Below are positions 1 to 6,515 of a stretch of DNA of 7,125 nt, piece by piece. Origin of the DNA: Spirochaetales bacterium (GTDB lineage: Bacteria > Spirochaetota > Spirochaetia > Treponematales > UBA12059). The notes under the pieces were generated by a model, which was given only the letters and a program-made list of their open reading frames with translations, did no database searches and was not told the DNA's origin. A program made the translations under genes and the position numbers. The stretch is from assembly GCA_016938515.1 (NCBI GenBank), contig JAFGUM010000151.1, positions 1 through 7,125 of the forward strand, in the 5' to 3' direction. Numbering within the stretch: position 1 is the stretch's first letter; each line of letters opens with the position of its first letter.

Positions 1-447
1 CTGGGCGTAAATGCGGTTATAAAAGAAGATTTATCCGATAGAGCCGAGATGGATCGCTTTCAGCAAGTGTTGAAGCGCTACGTAGACATAGACGATTCAC
101 GAGCAGCAGATCGCCATACACCCAGATCTTGGGATCGCTTTGGTTTCGCGTTTTCTCATCCGAGCACCTATACCCCTATTACAGGAACAATAGAAACCAT
201 CTCCAGCACCGGCTTGTCTTTTATTCCCGAGTCGCCCGCTCTCGTCGCCGACCTTGAAATCAACGATATGCTGGAAGACGCGTCGCTGCGCGTTGGCGAT
301 GAAATTTTGTCGATGAGGTGCCGTGTAGTACGCAGCGGGCCGGTAATGGCTTTCTCCTTTGAGGGCGAAGAGAGCGTGATAGAGAAAATTGATGACTACC
401 TGAACTCACGGGCAGACAGAGAGATGAAAGCCCTGTTGAAACAATAG
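1..447 (+). CDS. PilZ-domain protein, 5' end outside window
   Basis: This is probably a cyclic-di-GMP receptor or PilZ-like protein. The frame is open to the left edge. The first ATG at position 49 has no convincing Shine-Dalgarno sequence before it, and 16 in-frame codons (LGVNAVIKEDL...) precede it, so I treat the gene as partial; a start at 49 cannot be excluded. Counting from that ATG, an RxxxR motif lies at R26-R30 (RSWDR). The second PilZ motif, normally [DN]xSxxG, appears as TISSTG (residues 50-55), keeping Ser and Gly but with Thr for the acidic/amide residue. A beta-rich stretch follows (about 44-105), then a charged C-terminal helix. The upstream LGVNAVIK segment could be the end of a receiver-like domain, but too little is visible. 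The stop is TAG at 445-447, and an ArsR-family gene starts 23 bases later on the same strand. PilZ identity is likely; actual c-di-GMP binding is inferred. Confidence 0.62.
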   Translation: MGVNAVIKEDLSDRAEMDRFQQVLKRYVDIDDSRAADRHTPRSWDRFGFAFSHPSTYTPITGTIETISSTGLSFIPESPALVADLEINDMLEDASLRVGDEILSMRCRVVRSGPVMAFSFEGEESVIEKIDDYLNSRADREMKALLKQ

Positions 448-470
448 ATCTTTTTTGATAGGATACCCCG

Positions 471-824
471 ATGGACGCAAACGTTCCCTGCGATGGAGAG
501 CAACTTTCAGAATACGCCAAAAAGCTCAAGGCCGCGGGTCATCCTATACGACTTCGTCTCCTATGCCTCATCGCGCGAGAAGAGGATCCCTGCGTTTCCG
601 ACCTGTGGAAATGCCTCAAGCAGCCACAGCCGGTAATATCGCAGCACCTGGCAATCCTCAAGCAAGCAGAAATCGTCAGCGCAGAGGTACACAAGACCCG
701 CCGAGTCTATTCGATAGCCGACCCCTTTATTCGAGAGCTGGTATTCAAGATTCTAGACGATGAAGCGGCTATGGCTCCGCTGGAGCACCTCGCCACCGCC
801 ACTATCAAGGCGCCGAACGCCTGA
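471..824 (+). CDS. ArsR-family winged-helix transcriptional regulator
   Basis: This 117-residue protein has the usual length and layout of an ArsR/SmtB repressor, which binds DNA as a dimer and releases it on sensing a metal or redox signal. Visible landmarks are HPIRLRLL (24-31, helix 2), CVSDL (41-45, the helix-3 CVxDL motif), the recognition-helix region QPVISQHLAILKQAEIV (53-69), and a wing ending RRVYSI (77-82). AGGA at 460-463 lies seven bases before the ATG and supports this start. Compared with E. coli ArsR (CVCDLC), only the first cysteine is kept (C41); the others are Ser43 and Trp46. Other cysteines are C7, C32 and C48. The C-terminal helix lacks the SmtB-type Asp/His pattern. The inducer therefore cannot be assigned; a thiol or redox signal is possible. 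It probably shares a transcript with the PilZ gene. Its 3' end overlaps the convergent TPR gene by 20 bases, and no terminator is seen. Confidence 0.9.
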   Translation: MDANVPCDGEQLSEYAKKLKAAGHPIRLRLLCLIAREEDPCVSDLWKCLKQPQPVISQHLAILKQAEIVSAEVHKTRRVYSIADPFIRELVFKILDDEAAMAPLEHLATATIKAPNA

Positions 825-2046
825 CCGCAGAGCCAGGATCGGAAAGCCTGCCGCTGGCGACGGCTGCGTGCGGAGCGTAACCCATCGATGCCACCGAACG
901 CCACAACGCCGCGGCGTGTGCTCTTGCCCCCCGCACGTACAGAGCGTCTGCCAGCGTAAGCAGAATCCCGGGCAAGTCCGACGATTCAAGTAATCCGCCC
1001 ATGTCCCTGCGCGAGCGCACGCGCCTGATACAATCGTCAAGACCGTTCCAGGCATAGTCCCTGTCTTTTGCTTCCAGCATGGTAATTATCCTGGTCATGC
1101 TCATGTTTGCAGCGAGCGCCGCGTGCAGAACAGCCGCGTCTCTGCCCCTTTCCAGGTAGAAGCGGGCAAGAGCCGCGTTGGCTGCCAGGGTATTGGCGGG
1201 TTCAAGCCTGTACAACGTCATGAAGCGGTCAAATCCGGCTTCCGTCAGCGTTGTGATCATGGCATTGCCAAGGTACGGATCTATGACGGGAGCGCTACCA
1301 GTAGCGGGCTCACCCCCAGCAAGAACGCTCTTGAGTACGTTTTCCCAGGCTACGTAGTCTGCGCGCACCTCGTGAAGATCGGCCATCGAATACAAGATGG
1401 TGTATCGTTCCTCTGGAATCTCCAGGGAAGCTCTCATATCGTACGCACGCATGTACTGCGCGTTGGCTATCGACAGCTCTCCCTCAACGAAGAATACCCG
1501 GCCTTTCCAGTATTCAGCCTCCGGGTACCTGGCCAGCATTTCCACCGCGGTGCGGAATACCTGCACCGAATCCTGCAGGCTTTCCAGGGTTCTGTAGTCA
1601 AGCACCTGCAACAACACTTCAATATACGCGCGATGGCTATCAGACAGACGTTGCCGCCTCAGCGATTCAAACAGGGCTCTGTATGAAGCGCCCGCCGCCT
1701 TTACCAGGCTTTCGTAGTCGCGGCGAATAAAGTCTTCTTCGGCGAAGGCGGCTAGCGTGGCCTGGATAGAATCGCCTCCGGTAATGGCCGCCTTCGTTTC
1801 GAGCGCCTGATTCAGCCTCTGCGCTGCCAGGGTAAAGGTGTTTCTGCGCGTTGTTATCGCTCGGTCGAATTCTATGATGGCCGTGCCGAAATCCTTGGCT
1901 TCGTAGGCTATCTTTCCCCTTTCGAGGCTGAGCCAGGCGGGGGATGAATCAGTCGTGGGCATCGTCTGCGCAAGGGAGGGCATGGCTACGCTGCTGACCA
2001 GCAGGGTGAGAAGAAGGGAGCGCGCGGCGTTCTGGGCGTTGTTCAT
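805..2046 (-). CDS. Exported TPR-like repeat protein
   Basis: The 413-residue protein starts with a signal peptide: a short polar/basic N-terminus, a hydrophobic core (SLLLTLLVSSVAM, residues 10-22) and a likely signal peptidase I site after SLA (about residue 26). It is probably periplasmic; no lipobox cysteine is present. The remainder is predicted mostly helical and Ala/Leu-rich. TPR-like pairs are visible at about 36-66 (LERGKIAYEAKDFGTAIIEF), 174-205 (PEAEYWKGRVFFVEGELSIA) and less clearly 358-388. TPR proteins are usually scaffolds for protein complexes; no enzyme motif is seen. I chose the ATG at 2046 because it overlaps the ispG stop as ATGA and directly begins the signal peptide. GGAGGA lies 12 bases upstream, rather far, consistent with coupling to ispG translation. 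An upstream ATG at 2097 would bury the signal peptide behind 17 extra residues. The biological role is unknown. Confidence 0.8.
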   Translation of the reverse strand: MNNAQNAARSLLLTLLVSSVAMPSLAQTMPTTDSSPAWLSLERGKIAYEAKDFGTAIIEFDRAITTRRNTFTLAAQRLNQALETKAAITGGDSIQATLAAFAEEDFIRRDYESLVKAAGASYRALFESLRRQRLSDSHRAYIEVLLQVLDYRTLESLQDSVQVFRTAVEMLARYPEAEYWKGRVFFVEGELSIANAQYMRAYDMRASLEIPEERYTILYSMADLHEVRADYVAWENVLKSVLAGGEPATGSAPVIDPYLGNAMITTLTEAGFDRFMTLYRLEPANTLAANAALARFYLERGRDAAVLHAALAANMSMTRIITMLEAKDRDYAWNGLDDCIRRVRSRRDMGGLLESSDLPGILLTLADALYVRGARAHAAALWRSVASMGYAPHAAVASGRLSDPGSAVRRSAP

Positions 2047-3089
2047 ATCCGGGACAATTCCTCCCCGAATACAGTATCGGCGTCTTGTGGCGCGCACGTT
2101 CGCACAATCTGCCCGTGCCGGAATACGATGATCTTGTCTCCGGCGCCGGTAATACCAATATCAGCGTGCTTTGCCTCGCCCGGGCCGTTTACGACGCAGC
2201 CCATAACAGCGACGGTAACCGGTTTTCGTATCGAATAGATGCGGTCCGCCCAGCGCGCGGTGAACGCGTGCGTGTCAAAAGTAGCTCGTCCGCAGCGCGG
2301 ACACGAAACAATGTCGGCGCTGGTACGTACGCCGCTGGCAAGCGCGACGATCTCGCTTCCGGCCACCACTTCGTTCTCCGGCTCGTCTGACAGCGACACA
2401 CGGAGCGTGTCGCCGATGCCTTCGGCCAGCAGCTGGTGCAAGGCAATCGCCGAACGCACGCAGCCCTGCACGAGCGGCCCCGCCTCGGTAACGCCTATGT
2501 GCAAGGGTATATCGTAGCGCTCCGCGAACAGGCGGTTAGCCCGGACCGTCTCCTCTACCCCGCTGGCTTTCATCGATACGATGACAGAGGAAAAGCCCAG
2601 CTCGTCAAGGGCCGCGACTTCCCGTTCAGCCGTTTTCATGATGGCGACCGCCCTGTCGGGCTCGTCCTTCAGATCTGCGGGCAGGGAACCGGCGTTGACG
2701 CCTATGCGTATCGGCACGCCCTTGTCCGAAGCCTTGGCCGCCACTTCGCGCAGCTTCCACGGCTCTCCGAGGTTGCCGGGGTTTACGCGTATCTTGGCTA
2801 TGGGAAAATCCATACAGCGAAGCGCTATGCGCCAGTCAAAGTGCACGTCGGCGACGAGCGGCGTGTCGACCATGGCGGCCAGAGCGCCCAGCAACTCGGC
2901 TTGCTCGATATCCGGAGTAGAAAAGCGCAGGATATCGCAACCCAGGTCAGACAGCGTCTGTACCCTGGCCGCCACCGCCTCGAGCGAATCGGCGCGCAGG
3001 GGCGCCTTCCACATAGTCTGTACCGACGGCCGGTGACCACCGCCTACGATTATAGTGCCGACCTTTACCGGCCTCGTTCTGTTTGCCAT
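2043..3089 (-). CDS. ispG: 4-hydroxy-3-methylbut-2-enyl diphosphate synthase (IspG/GcpE)
   Basis: IspG converts 2-C-methyl-D-erythritol 2,4-cyclodiphosphate to HMBPP, the next-to-last step of the MEP isoprenoid pathway, using a [4Fe-4S] cluster in the cytoplasm. The 348-residue protein matches the two-domain bacterial form. An N-terminal TIM barrel (about 1-245) includes VGGGHRPSVQTM, VADVHFDW, KIRVNPGN and RIGVNAGS. The C-terminal iron-sulfur domain has CPRC (C263, C266) and GCVVNGPGEA (C298, with E305). These are the three cluster cysteines and the glutamate known from the family. Residues 24-30 read QTMWKAP where many IspGs have QSMTNT-like sequence. The ATG at 3089 fits the family N-terminus, and no other in-frame start exists before the upstream stop at 3125-3123. 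There is no well-placed Shine-Dalgarno, but a promoter-like sequence lies immediately upstream. Its stop overlaps the start of the TPR gene (ATGA). Confidence 0.97.
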   Translation of the reverse strand: MANRTRPVKVGTIIVGGGHRPSVQTMWKAPLRADSLEAVAARVQTLSDLGCDILRFSTPDIEQAELLGALAAMVDTPLVADVHFDWRIALRCMDFPIAKIRVNPGNLGEPWKLREVAAKASDKGVPIRIGVNAGSLPADLKDEPDRAVAIMKTAEREVAALDELGFSSVIVSMKASGVEETVRANRLFAERYDIPLHIGVTEAGPLVQGCVRSAIALHQLLAEGIGDTLRVSLSDEPENEVVAGSEIVALASGVRTSADIVSCPRCGRATFDTHAFTARWADRIYSIRKPVTVAVMGCVVNGPGEAKHADIGITGAGDKIIVFRHGQIVRTCAPQDADTVFGEELSRI

Positions 3090-3096
3090 GCCTGTG

Positions 3097-3126
3097 AGTA
3101 TAGCTCCGACGCGTATCCCATGTCAT
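3097..3126 (-). promoter_or_regulatory. Candidate sigma-70-type promoter for ispG
   Basis: On the minus strand, ATGACA (3126-3121, five of six matches to TTGACA) is followed after 18 bases by TATACT (3102-3097, five of six matches to TATAAT). The expected transcription start, about seven bases on, falls at about 3091-3089, at or next to the A of the ispG ATG. The site lies in the 56-base gap after the MBL gene, the only non-coding gap of any size within this minus-strand gene group. It would let ispG and the TPR gene be transcribed independently of the MBL gene. It was found by eye, so chance similarity is possible. Confidence 0.45.
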
Positions 3127-3145
3127 GCGGGTGCGCTGGGGGACA

Positions 3146-4138
3146 TCAGATGTCGATAGCCCGTCCTACCCGTATGTCGACGCTCCTGTCCCCGAAAGCC
3201 CGCCTGAACCGCTCTATAGCCCAGTCCGAACTGTCATGCGCAGATAAGCCCACGACGGAAGGCGAGATGGCGTCGATAGCCGCTATGGCGTGCTCGACGT
3301 CGGCTTCGGTGATGCCGATCCACGGTGGAGCGTCTGTACCGACGATAGCCTGTACGTTGACTGGACCAGCCATGATCCTGCCTCCGTGCACCGGGAAATG
3401 AAGGCCACCGATGATGCCATAGATAGGCTCGTCGAAAAGAACCCTCGCTCGGTCGATGATACGCTCCACGGTCTGATGTCCGCACCCGATGACCAAGACG
3501 ATTCCTTTGTCTGCCACGTTTACGGCCAGTGAGTGCTCGATTGTCAGCCCCATCACGAACAAAGCACGCGGGATGGGTCCGATGCTCGCTATGCCCTTTT
3601 TCAGGATCCTAGGCTCATCGATGACCGTTACGCTGCAACCGGGGTTCCAAACCGAACCAGAGAGCGCAACCGGCGCGTATACCGGTATGCCGGACAACGA
3701 TACCGGCCCCTGCGTCAGACTGAACGTTCGGGTTTTCTGCTCTTTCATCCCCCCCAGGTGGTCAACGTGGGGATGGCTTATGAAGATCATGTCGATATCG
3801 GACAGGGAAACACCCAGGCGCTCCATATTGTAGAGCAAAGGTGATGGATGCTCTTTCTTCATATTCCAACCCATATCCATCAAAATGGTGGTGTCATCGG
3901 CTCTGAGCAAGTACGACACACCGGGTTCCGTACGGAGGCTCCCATCGGCAGCGTAGTAGTCAATAAGGGGCAGGATGGAGAGACTCTTGACCGCGCCCAT
4001 GGGTGACAGCTTTTGGAGCGCAGTACCGGTACTGGCTCGCGCTGCCTTTGTTTTATCGACATTCAGTTTGAAGACAAGCAAAATCAGAACTAGTACTGCC
4101 GCGCCGATCAGGGCGGCCAGTACGTATAGGACAGGCAT
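3146..4138 (-). CDS. Membrane-anchored metallo-beta-lactamase-fold hydrolase, RFA-P synthase-like
   Basis: The 330-residue protein has one N-terminal membrane segment (about 3-24, VLYVLAALIGAAVLVLILLV) followed by lysines and arginines (24-34), which by the positive-inside rule points to a cytoplasmic catalytic domain. The soluble part is a metallo-beta-lactamase fold. The metal motif is HPHVDH (H122, H124, D126, H127), followed by GCGH (H221), GGLHF (H247) and SAHD (H301). The GCGH and GGxH blocks plus a final histidine resemble the group annotated as dihydropteridine/ribofuranosylaminobenzene-phosphate synthase-like hydrolases. That annotation comes from archaeal methanopterin synthesis, and the bacterial members' substrates are generally unknown, so no reaction is assigned. 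The end of the domain reads SAHDSSD where the group usually has HCTG. GGAGGG (4149-4144) five bases before the ATG firmly supports this start. It is the first gene after the V-ATPase terminator and is followed 56 bases later by ispG. Confidence 0.85.
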   Translation of the reverse strand: MPVLYVLAALIGAAVLVLILLVFKLNVDKTKAARASTGTALQKLSPMGAVKSLSILPLIDYYAADGSLRTEPGVSYLLRADDTTILMDMGWNMKKEHPSPLLYNMERLGVSLSDIDMIFISHPHVDHLGGMKEQKTRTFSLTQGPVSLSGIPVYAPVALSGSVWNPGCSVTVIDEPRILKKGIASIGPIPRALFVMGLTIEHSLAVNVADKGIVLVIGCGHQTVERIIDRARVLFDEPIYGIIGGLHFPVHGGRIMAGPVNVQAIVGTDAPPWIGITEADVEHAIAAIDAISPSVVGLSAHDSSDWAIERFRRAFGDRSVDIRVGRAIDI

Positions 4139-4168
4139 GGCAACCCTCCGCCCTGAAACGTATCGACG

Positions 4169-4202
4169 AAAAAAGCCACCCGGCTGTGTGTCACCGGGCG
4201 GC
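4169..4202 (-). terminator. Rho-independent terminator of the V-type ATP synthase operon
   Basis: Read on the minus strand, GCCGCCCGG (4202-4194) pairs with CCGGGTGGC (4183-4175) to give a nine-base-pair stem with one G-U pair and a ten-base loop. Six T residues follow at once (4174-4169). The hairpin begins 28 bases after the atpK stop codon. It is oriented to stop transcripts coming from atpD-atpI-atpK. It lies just 30 bases before the ATG of the downstream MBL gene. Confidence 0.9.
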
Positions 4203-4230
4203 TATTCTGACACAGTTCGCGTTTACACTA

Positions 4231-4653
4231 TTACAGCGCGCCGAAGGTAAAGGCCATCACGAACAGGGCGACGGTCTCGCAGAGGCCGACGACGGTGATG
4301 TACTGGCCGAAGCCCTTGCCGGTTTCGCCGAAGGCGTCGCAGGAAGCGGCGCTCGCTTTGCCCTGCGCTATGGCGGACATGGCCATGGCCAGACCGCCGA
4401 TGACACCGGCACCCAACAGCAGGAATCCGTCCTGCTTTGAGGACATCATCTGCTGCATCAGTATGAAGCCGTAGATGGTCTGCGTAAGTGGCGCGCCAGC
4501 AAACACGACGAGCAGGAACGACGCCGGCTTGTTGGCCATATAGTTGCGCTTCCAGGCTCCGATGGCGGCCTGTCCGGCGGTTCCAGCTCCAATGGCTGAC
4601 CCCACAGCCGCGATACCCAGGACGGCTGCGACGCCGATCATTCCAATATTCAT
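4231..4653 (-). CDS. atpK: V-type ATP synthase subunit K (membrane rotor ring proteolipid)
   Basis: This 140-residue protein forms the membrane rotor ring that carries ions through the V-type ATPase. Four membrane segments are visible (about 3-26, 46-67, 77-97, 117-137), arranged as two hairpins. The only buried carboxylate is E126 in the last helix (GLCETVALF). The equivalent region in helix 2 reads PLTQTIYG (T57, Q58), and helix 3 ends with SAIAQGK (Q97). Thr, Gln, Gln and Glu at these places match the sodium ligands known for Enterococcus hirae NtpK, suggesting sodium coupling; this is a motif comparison, not an alignment. The start at 4653 is set by AAGGAG six bases upstream and by the hydrophobic N-terminus; an in-frame ATG at 4728 would add 25 polar residues lying inside atpI. 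The ATG overlaps the atpI stop as ATGA. The gene is last in its operon, just before a terminator. Confidence 0.95.
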   Translation of the reverse strand: MNIGMIGVAAVLGIAAVGSAIGAGTAGQAAIGAWKRNYMANKPASFLLVVFAGAPLTQTIYGFILMQQMMSSKQDGFLLLGAGVIGGLAMAMSAIAQGKASAASCDAFGETGKGFGQYITVVGLCETVALFVMAFTFGAL

Positions 4654-6515
4654 GAAAGACTCCTTTCCATTTCGGCCCGTTCCGCCGGAACGGTTTCCCT
4701 GAACGGTTCGTATGCATAGCCGGACCACTCCATTCCGAGGTGGCCGGAGAACTCCAGAACGTTGAGACGCACGCCGTGTACGATAACCGACAGCACGCTC
4801 ATGATGATATTAAGGCCATGCCCGAATACCAGTAAGGCTACCCCCCCAACAAACAGGATAAAGTGCCCGAGCATGGGGCCTGCCATGTTGTTGACAGCCT
4901 GACTGATCGCCACGCCAGCCAGTCCAACCGCCCAGAGACGGATGTACGAGACTATGTCCGCGAACACGTTTACCACGCCCAGGAATACCGACACGATGTT
5001 TGCAAAGCTGGACAGAATGCTGCCGACCAAAGCCTTGCCAAATGGTTTGCCGTCTTCCCAGTTCGCAAACACAAAATTCAAGGTAAACCCCGCGGCCACG
5101 AGGTACAGTGACCACACGGGCATCGGGTACTTGGTCGAGCTGATAACCAGGTTGAGTACCAGGAAGAAGATTCCACCAACCATAAGCAGCTGGCCAAGCT
5201 GTCCGAGCAATTTAAATGAAGGAAAATCCCGTTGTATGTTCTTGATATGCGCTATGGACAGTTGCACGAGACCAATGCTGAAGCATAGCACCTTGATGTT
5301 ATCGCCCGACTCGGGGTTTGCGTTGGAAATCCAGGGGAGAGCCAGCTTCTGGAGGAAGCCGGGAACCATGTCCACCGGCACACCAAACCAGGTCATTGTC
5401 AGCGCTCCCCATACAAGCGTCGCTCCAGACAACACAAGCATCAGCTTGAGCATGTCCGGCACGCCCTTTCCAGAACCCTTCGCCTTGAAAAAAGCAAACA
5501 GGCTGGCGAGCAACAGCAGCGTTCCATAGCCAGCGTCACCAAAGATCATCGCGAAAAAGAAGGTAAAAAAGAACAGGAACAGAGCTGAAATATCGTACTC
5601 ACGGTAGTTGGGCACCGTCCCGAGAAAAGCAAAGATCGGCTCGATCATTCTGACAAGGGGAGGATTCTCCACCTTGGTGGGAGGTTGCTCCTCGTCTAGC
5701 GGGTCGTCGAGCGCCAGAGCCCAGCCGTGAGCGGCAGCTACCTGCTCCAGACGCGCAACATCTGCCTGAGGTACCCAGGCCGCGAGCCAGGCTACGCCCT
5801 CGTCTGTTGTGGCCATCCCTGAGCGCGCTTCCTCAAAAGCAAGAGCTTGCTCCAGCGACTTGAGCGCGGACCGCAGGGGGCCCGCCTGTGTCGCGTACGC
5901 GGCGAGATCCGCTTTGACGGCTACGATGGCTTCTTTGCGCGCGTCCAGCTCTGTTTCGAGCAAGGACAACCCCTTCTCAGGAACACGGAACTCTGCACAG
6001 TCGGAAGGCAGGGGTGCCGTAGCATCAGCGTATACGGCCAGCTTGGCGCTCCCTTTGGCCTCGTCGAGCTTGGTATACCCGAGTTCAGCCGGAAGATTCG
6101 CCACTTTTTTCGAAGGAATCTCTACCAAGCGCAACGACAGCCCTGCTTCCGCCAGCTGCGCGACGAGCGCCGGGTCAAAATCGCCCCATGGCCGTACGCG
6201 TTCTATCTCGCGAGCAAGCACTGCCGATTCTTCCATCAAGGATCGAATGGACGCATCCAGCTTCTTTATGGCAGTTGCGGTCTCTATGGCGGTGTCGACG
6301 CTGATGGTGGTCTTGTCCTGGGTGGCCTTGAACTCCGACAACAACCCGATGGCGTCGTACAGGGTTCCTCTCACCGCTACGAGCGAATCGTAACTCTGAC
6401 CGGAGCCAGCCATGGGCTCCAGGTGCAGGGCTCCCAGCTTGCGCATCTCAACCAGCGCCATGCGCTTCTGGCTTTCAAGCACGACCACAAAGGCACGTTT
6501 CATAGGTGCTATCAT
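4650..6515 (-). CDS. atpI: V-type ATP synthase subunit I (membrane stator subunit a)
   Basis: This 621-residue protein is the stator subunit that forms the ion path against the rotor ring and links it to the peripheral stalk. The N-terminal half (1-290) is cytoplasmic and starts MIAPMKRA, typical of the family, with helical coiled-coil stretches at about 75-107 and 184-232. The C-terminal half has about seven or eight membrane segments beginning near residue 308. Diagnostic blocks are FGDAGYG (325-331), SYIRLWAVGLAG (523-534) with the essential ion-release arginine at R526, and VHGVRLNVLEFSGHLGM (579-595). The start at 6515 overlaps the atpD stop as ATGA; an in-frame ATG at 6503 is possible but would lose the conserved MIAP beginning. 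Its stop overlaps the atpK start in the same way. Length and motifs are normal, and no frame damage is seen. Confidence 0.97.
   Translation of the reverse strand: MIAPMKRAFVVVLESQKRMALVEMRKLGALHLEPMAGSGQSYDSLVAVRGTLYDAIGLLSEFKATQDKTTISVDTAIETATAIKKLDASIRSLMEESAVLAREIERVRPWGDFDPALVAQLAEAGLSLRLVEIPSKKVANLPAELGYTKLDEAKGSAKLAVYADATAPLPSDCAEFRVPEKGLSLLETELDARKEAIVAVKADLAAYATQAGPLRSALKSLEQALAFEEARSGMATTDEGVAWLAAWVPQADVARLEQVAAAHGWALALDDPLDEEQPPTKVENPPLVRMIEPIFAFLGTVPNYREYDISALFLFFFTFFFAMIFGDAGYGTLLLLASLFAFFKAKGSGKGVPDMLKLMLVLSGATLVWGALTMTWFGVPVDMVPGFLQKLALPWISNANPESGDNIKVLCFSIGLVQLSIAHIKNIQRDFPSFKLLGQLGQLLMVGGIFFLVLNLVISSTKYPMPVWSLYLVAAGFTLNFVFANWEDGKPFGKALVGSILSSFANIVSVFLGVVNVFADIVSYIRLWAVGLAGVAISQAVNNMAGPMLGHFILFVGGVALLVFGHGLNIIMSVLSVIVHGVRLNVLEFSGHLGMEWSGYAYEPFRETVPAERAEMERSLS
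4660..4665 (-). promoter_or_regulatory. Strong Shine-Dalgarno site of atpK
   Basis: AAGGAG on the minus strand, six bases before the atpK ATG, is the clearest ribosome-binding site among the ATP synthase genes here. It lies inside the atpI coding sequence. It decides the atpK start and fits the need for many copies of the ring subunit per complex (the latter is family knowledge). Confidence 0.85.

Noticed and set aside
436..464. TTGAAA and TAGGAT spaced 17 bases apart before the ArsR gene
   Set aside because: The -10 matches only four of six positions and overlaps the ribosome-binding site, so a leader-free start would destroy the site that supports the gene start.
774..786. Hairpin GCTCC-GCT-GGAGC near the convergent gene ends
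   Set aside because: Only five base pairs, inside the ArsR coding sequence, with no T-run on either strand, so it is not a credible terminator.
2047..2097. In-frame upstream ATG that would lengthen the TPR protein by 17 residues
   Set aside because: It would put an arginine-rich stretch in front of a good signal peptide and overlap ispG by 55 bases; the ATGA start at 2046 fits better.
3142..3154. Perfect short inverted repeat GACATC-A-GATGTC at the MBL stop codon
   Set aside because: A one-base loop and no T-run make it a poor hairpin, and a repeat this short is expected by chance. An operator role is possible but unsupported.
2436..3401. 321-codon open frame on the plus strand opposite ispG and the MBL gene
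   Set aside because: It lies antisense to well-supported genes, its protein is Arg/His/Gly-rich with no recognisable motif, and it is explained by GC-rich codon bias.
4654..4728. In-frame upstream ATG that would lengthen atpK by 25 residues
   Set aside because: The added residues are polar and unlike the family, lie inside atpI, and would bypass the strong AAGGAG site next to the ATG at 4653.
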